A stretch of DNA of 64,000 nucleotides from the NCBI GenBank assembly GCA_036871055.1, contig CP141893.1, positions 3,224,001-3,288,000 on the forward strand. The letters are read 5' to 3'. The stretch comes from Bisbaumannia sp015645095. Its GTDB lineage: Bacteria; Pseudomonadota; Gammaproteobacteria; Pseudomonadales; Halomonadaceae. The position numbers were made by a program, and so were the translations under genes. Below are positions 60,674 to 64,000 of the stretch, piece after piece. The notes below the pieces were generated by a model, which was given only the letters and a program-made list of their open reading frames with translations, made no database searches and was not told the origin of the DNA. Positions within the stretch are counted from its first letter, which is position 1. Each line of letters starts with the position of its first letter.

Positions 60674-61702
60674 CTAGCGCTGGAAGTTGAGCATCCGCTC
60701 CAGGGGCTTGAGGGCGGCGTGGCGCAGGGCGTCATCGACATGGATCTCGCCGCCACCGTCGCGCAGGGCGCCGACCAGGTTATCCAGGGCGTTCATGGCC
60801 ATCCAGGGGCAGTGGGCGCAGCTCTTGCAGGTGGCGCCCTTGCCGGCGGTGGGCGCCTCGAAGAGGGTCTTCTCCGGCACCGCCTGCTGCATCTTGAAGA
60901 AGATGCCCCGGTCGGTGGCCACGATCAGCTTGTCCTGGGGCAGCGCTTGCGCGGCCTTGATCAGCTGGGAGGTGGAGCCCGCCACATCGGCTAGCTGCAC
61001 CACCGCCTCCGGCGACTCCGGGTGCACCAGCACCGCCGCCTCCGGGTAGAGGGCCTTGAGGTCCTCGATGCCCTTGGCCTTGAACTCCTCGTGGACGATG
61101 CAGGCACCGTCCCAGAGCAGCATATCGGCGCCGGTCTGCTTCTGGATATAGCCCCCCAGGTGCTTGTCCGGGGCCCAGAGGATCTTCTCGCCCTTGGCGT
61201 GCAGGTGTTCGATCACGTCCACGGCGATGGCGGAGGTCACCACCCAGTCGGCACGCGCCTTGACCGCCGCCGAGGTGTTGGCATAGACCACCACGGTGCG
61301 GTCGGGATGCTGGTCGCAGAAGGCGCTGAACTCATCCGCTGGGCAGCCCACGTCCAGGGAGCAGGTGGCCTCCAGGGTGGGCATCAGCACGCGCTTCTCC
61401 GGGGAGAGGATCTTGGCGGTCTCGCCCATGAAGCGCACCCCGGCCACCACCAGGGTATCGGCCTCGTGGCGGGCGCCGAAGCGCGCCATCTCCAGGGAGT
61501 CGGCCACGCAGCCGCCGGTCTCTTCGGCGAGCTGCTGGATGGCATCATCGGTGTAATAGTGTGCCACCAGGACGGCGTTATTGGCTTTCAGCAGGCGCTT
61601 GATCTCTTCGACCCGCGCCTCGTCCTCGGCGGGAATCCGCGTGGGGCAATAGGCTCGAGCCAGATGCTCACGCACCTCGGCCCGGGAAGTCATGATCGTC
61701 AT
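60674..61702 (-). CDS. nadA: Quinolinate synthase A
   Basis: NadA condenses iminoaspartate with dihydroxyacetone phosphate to quinolinate, with an oxygen-sensitive [4Fe-4S] cluster. It has 342 residues. The cluster cysteines lie in EATCSLDVGCP, WDGACIVHEE and CKSCAHCPWM. The VAHYYTDDAIQQLAEETGG and HPESPEAV blocks are typical. The ATG at 61702 is preferred; a GTG at 61714 and an ATG at 61693 are alternatives, and none has a good ribosome-binding site. The nadB gene is not in the window. Confidence 0.95.
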   Translation of the reverse strand: MTIMTSRAEVREHLARAYCPTRIPAEDEARVEEIKRLLKANNAVLVAHYYTDDAIQQLAEETGGCVADSLEMARFGARHEADTLVVAGVRFMGETAKILSPEKRVLMPTLEATCSLDVGCPADEFSAFCDQHPDRTVVVYANTSAAVKARADWVVTSAIAVDVIEHLHAKGEKILWAPDKHLGGYIQKQTGADMLLWDGACIVHEEFKAKGIEDLKALYPEAAVLVHPESPEAVVQLADVAGSTSQLIKAAQALPQDKLIVATDRGIFFKMQQAVPEKTLFEAPTAGKGATCKSCAHCPWMAMNALDNLVGALRDGGGEIHVDDALRHAALKPLERMLNFQR

Positions 61703-62254
61703 CGTGTCTACCACTGTGACTGGCAGGGGCTCCCCCTGCGTTTCACCAGGTACCGTGCTTGCGCGCTCCGCGCAGGACGATACGCCAGAGGGTCAACCCT
61801 TGCGTCTCTCGCCATGGTCGACCCGAATCCCTATTCTAGACTAGAAAGGTGGGGTATTGACCAGCCCCCGCCGGAAAAACACCATACGCGCCTGAGAGGG
61901 CACCTACCCGGCAGGATCGAGGGCACCCGAGGTGACGGCATCGATGCCGTCGGTGTCTCGGCGCACCGCCACCTACGGCGGCCAACTGTTCCGCCATCTA
62001 TCGATGCTTCACGACATCGTGAAAGCCGGACAGTGACACGGGGTCGCCAAGCCATCCAGCACGCCCCCTTCCAAGACGGCATTCGAGCGATTCTCGCGAC
62101 TGTCCGACCCAGAGCCCAAGGGTAGATTGTCGACCACCTCACGTCCTGAAGTTTACCGAGCCGTTCATCCTTCATACGACAGACTTTGCCGCCGGTAATG
62201 GTGACGACACTCTGCAACGTGACCCCGGACTACACCTCACCTTCGTAGCCGCAT
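61703..62254. other. Gene-poor intergenic stretch, content not recognised
   Basis: About 550 bp with no recognisable gene, tRNA or terminator. A minus-strand open frame (61831-62217, 128 residues) has no family pattern, a composition rich in Arg and Trp, and no clear ribosome-binding site, so it is not called. Lower and uneven GC with codon patterns unlike the neighbours suggests a remnant or foreign DNA. The nadA promoter must lie near 61715-61800. Confidence 0.4.
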
Positions 62255-62482
62255 CTACTTGTCGATTGGGTCGTTTAATGGTTCATCCCTGGCCTTCCTG
62301 GTTTCCTCCTTGTTTTTCCTGAGATCGCTCTTGATATCTCCATACTTTGCTTCGGCCTTGCCAGCATGCTTCTCCGCCTTACCCTGGTACTCCATGCCTT
62401 TATCGCCGGTCACCTTGCCCGCAGTCTCCTTGACTTTTCCCTTCGCCTCGTTGGTATGACCTTTAACCTGATTCTTGTTCAT
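62255..62482 (-). CDS. CsbD-like stress protein (UPF0337)
   Basis: A 75-residue, highly charged, probably partly disordered protein. The start MNKNQVKGHTNEAKGKVKETAGKVTGDKGMEY shows the CsbD pattern of K-G-xxxExKGKxKExxGKxxGD. CsbD proteins are induced by general stress (sigma-B in Bacillus, RpoS-type in Gram-negatives); molecular function is unknown. GGAG lies 9 bp upstream of the ATG at 62482. Lower GC than the neighbouring core genes. Confidence 0.88.
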   Translation of the reverse strand: MNKNQVKGHTNEAKGKVKETAGKVTGDKGMEYQGKAEKHAGKAEAKYGDIKSDLRKNKEETRKARDEPLNDPIDK

Positions 62483-62847
62483 GACCCGATCTCCAGATGA
62501 TTGTTTCGCCTGGGTTATTCCTATCACCATGCACTCATATAGAGGCAGGATAAGACGCCCAATATCTATATAGTTGAAGCTCGAGGCATGATCTGTGCGG
62601 CGCCCAACATATGCCGCATCATTTTTCCGACGAGCCTCCGAACAGACATCCCCGGAAGTGCGCCCCTGCAAGAGCGCCTTGACGGCTTATGGGAGGCGCA
62701 TCACAAGACAACGCCCATGTGTTCGCCACCGCACCGACAGAGCGTTTTCTTCTGCCCACTCTGAAATGGCATTCCCCGACTCGGGAACTGCACTCACGAC
62801 CCAACAGGGTGCGGCAGACTGCCGACCTGTCAGAGGAGATGTAAACC
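62483..62847. other. Divergent intergenic region between CsbD-like and PRC-barrel genes
   Basis: A 365-bp region with no gene that I can support. It must hold the promoters of two divergent stress-type genes. TATATG and TATAGA-like stretches occur on the CsbD side near 62536-62570, but no -35 with good spacing was found. GAGGAG at 62837-62842 serves the PRC-barrel gene. Confidence 0.35.
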
Positions 62848-63294
62848 ATGAAGAAACTAACCGCGCTGATCCTTTCCGCCACTCTTGCCCCGGCGTTGGC
62901 CCTGGGTACGGTCGCATTGGCAGAGGAGTACGGCGGAACGCAAGCCGAGCGGCAGGATGTCAGCGAGCAGCGCGCCGATAAGCAGCGGGCCGACGATCAG
63001 TTCATGGACCGCACCCCCGTGGGGGCGCTCTATGCCGCCGACGTCATCGGCAAGACCGTCAGGCACCGCCAATCAGGCGATGACATCGGCGAGATCCAGG
63101 ACCTGATCATCGGCGAAGACGGCCGCATCCTTGGCGCCGTGGTGAAGACGGGTGGCTTCCTCGGGCTCGGCGGACAGGACGTCAGCCTGGGCTGGGATCA
63201 CCTGGAGCACACCATGGGAGATGACGAATCCATGTTCTACGTGGACATGGACGAGGAGATGCTGCGCAATGCCCCCGAGCACGAGCGCGACTGA
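62848..63294 (+). CDS. Exported PRC-barrel domain protein
   Basis: A 148-residue protein with a signal peptide (MKKLTALILSATLAPALALGTVALA in pattern, cleaved near residue 25). A charged linker is followed by a PRC-barrel domain (about 58-140) with AADVIGKTVRHRQSGDDIGEIQDLIIGEDGRI and GAVVKTGGFLGLGGQDVSLGW. PRC-barrel proteins of this exported type occur near stress and envelope genes; function is unknown. GAGGAG precedes the start. The upstream divergent neighbour is CsbD-like and the downstream gene a permease, so an envelope-stress context is plausible. Confidence 0.85.
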   Translation: MKKLTALILSATLAPALALGTVALAEEYGGTQAERQDVSEQRADKQRADDQFMDRTPVGALYAADVIGKTVRHRQSGDDIGEIQDLIIGEDGRILGAVVKTGGFLGLGGQDVSLGWDHLEHTMGDDESMFYVDMDEEMLRNAPEHERD

Positions 63295-63437
63295 TCCCAC
63301 CGACAGCCACCGGAGGCACACCGCGTCCCCGGTGGCTGAACACCACGATGAGACGTTTGCCGTGCTCGCCGGCAGCTCGCGTCCATGCCCGCCCGCTCAG
63401 GGCTATCAGGACGACCCATAGAGGGTAGCGGAAACCC

Positions 63438-64000
63438 ATGAGCTCCGAGAAAAGAACGCACATCGACTTTGCCCCCGGCGAGCGACGGCTGCTCCGCTAC
63501 ACCATTGTCGCCCTCAGCGCCGTCACCCTGGTGGGCACCATCGTGTTCGTCATCTGGGTTCTCGGAAAAATCATCGGCATCCTCCACGCCCTGGTCTTCC
63601 CCCTGGCCATCGCGGGCGTGCTGGCCCTGGTCCTGTTCCCGGTCGTGGACCTGTTCCAGCGCCGCTTGCGCATGAACCGGCTCGGCGCCGTGGTCTCCCT
63701 GTTTGTGATCCTGTTCGGCCTGTTTCTCACGGTGATGGTGCTGGTTCTGCCCACGGCCATCTATCAGGGCAGCCAGTTCTTCCAGTCTGTGCCGGAGATC
63801 GCCGAGCGCGGGTACGCCAGCCTGTCGGCCCGGTTCCCGATAGCATTGCCGATGCTGGAAGACGCCATCACCGAAATGGAGGTCCGGTCGATGCTCCCGG
63901 ATGCGGAGGAAGCCGCTGACCGCACCATGACATACCTCGGCTTCCTGGTGGGCCTCGGCTTCGTCCCCCTGTACCTCTTCTTCGCGCTGCTCTCCGGCAA
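63438..64000 (+). CDS. AI-2E family transporter (5' part; continues beyond the window)
   Basis: The first 187 residues of a second AI-2E family permease. It begins MSSEKRTHIDFAPGERRLLRY. Helices are seen near 22-45 (TIVALSAVTLVGTIVFVIWVL), 48-70, 80-105 and 165-187. This arrangement and the loop with IYQGSQFFQSVPEI match the N-terminal half of the family. The diagnostic C-terminal part is outside the window. It starts 143 bp after the PRC-barrel gene on the same strand and may share its transcript. The ribosome-binding site is weak. Confidence 0.8.
   Translation, partial: MSSEKRTHIDFAPGERRLLRYTIVALSAVTLVGTIVFVIWVLGKIIGILHALVFPLAIAGVLALVLFPVVDLFQRRLRMNRLGAVVSLFVILFGLFLTVMVLVLPTAIYQGSQFFQSVPEIAERGYASLSARFPIALPMLEDAITEMEVRSMLPDAEEAADRTMTYLGFLVGLGFVPLYLFFALLSG

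Noticed and set aside
61831..62217. A 128-residue minus-strand frame in the gap after nadA
   Set aside because: No family pattern, no clear ribosome-binding site and an odd Arg/Trp-rich composition; too weak to call a gene.
62785..62806. AlgU/RpoE-type promoter (GAACTG) upstream of the PRC-barrel gene
   Set aside because: The matching TCTGA-type -10 at 16-17 bp spacing is absent.

Overview
The window is GC-rich, gene-dense chromosomal DNA from a gammaproteobacterium, most likely a halophilic member of the Halomonadaceae. This is inferred from the acidic proteins, a Tat-exported high-potential iron-sulfur protein, a cbb3 oxidase locus followed by hemN and an FNR/ANR gene, and a CrbS/CrbR-acs-acetate symporter module. 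Nearly all of it looks like core chromosome. There is no prophage, insertion sequence or CRISPR array. Only the right end (about 61.7-64 kb) has the loose spacing and small stress proteins of an accessory segment.

Layout. 1-2 kb: 5' part of RNase R (minus strand), then four tandem tRNA-Leu(CAG) genes. 2-11 kb: secreted-type nuclease, stand-alone RAM domain, HiPIP, the prkA-yeaH-spoVR stress operon, and fadH. 11.2-11.8 kb: a Val/Asp tRNA array. 12.7-24 kb: ccoNOQP, ccoGHIS, a SafE-like membrane protein, hemN and fnr/anr, with FNR-type boxes before ccoN and hemN; this is a microaerobic respiration island that carries its own regulator. 24-28 kb: ttcA, an epsilon-type exonuclease and a DUF294 CNB-CBS-nucleotidyltransferase protein. 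28-38 kb: a DUF4212/symporter pair, a small membrane protein, the hybrid sensor kinase CrbS, its regulator CrbR and acetyl-CoA synthetase; together these form an acetate uptake, sensing and activation module. 38-45.7 kb: SprT-like protein, UPF0149 protein, cardiolipin-synthase-like PLD, plsB, rsmJ, tsaB, adk. 45.9-51.6 kb: aceEF and ampD. 51.6-61.7 kb: nadC, trmO, purC, an MBL hydrolase, bamC, dapA, bcp, perM, tusA, bepA-like protease, nadA. 62-64 kb: CsbD-like protein, PRC-barrel protein and the start of a second AI-2E family permease.

The most interesting non-coding signal is a dispersed element of about 118 bp. It has two full copies (43270-43388 and, inverted, 53262-53378) and a partial copy (25131-25178). 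Its helices keep pairing while the bases change, which suggests a selected RNA or DNA structure; both full copies lie between convergent genes. Other notable non-coding structure includes four TAGACCA-type direct repeats upstream of the acetate symporter operon, a 192-bp element with perfect 19-bp terminal inverted repeats after the UPF0149 gene, and an octanucleotide tandem array directly after crbS.
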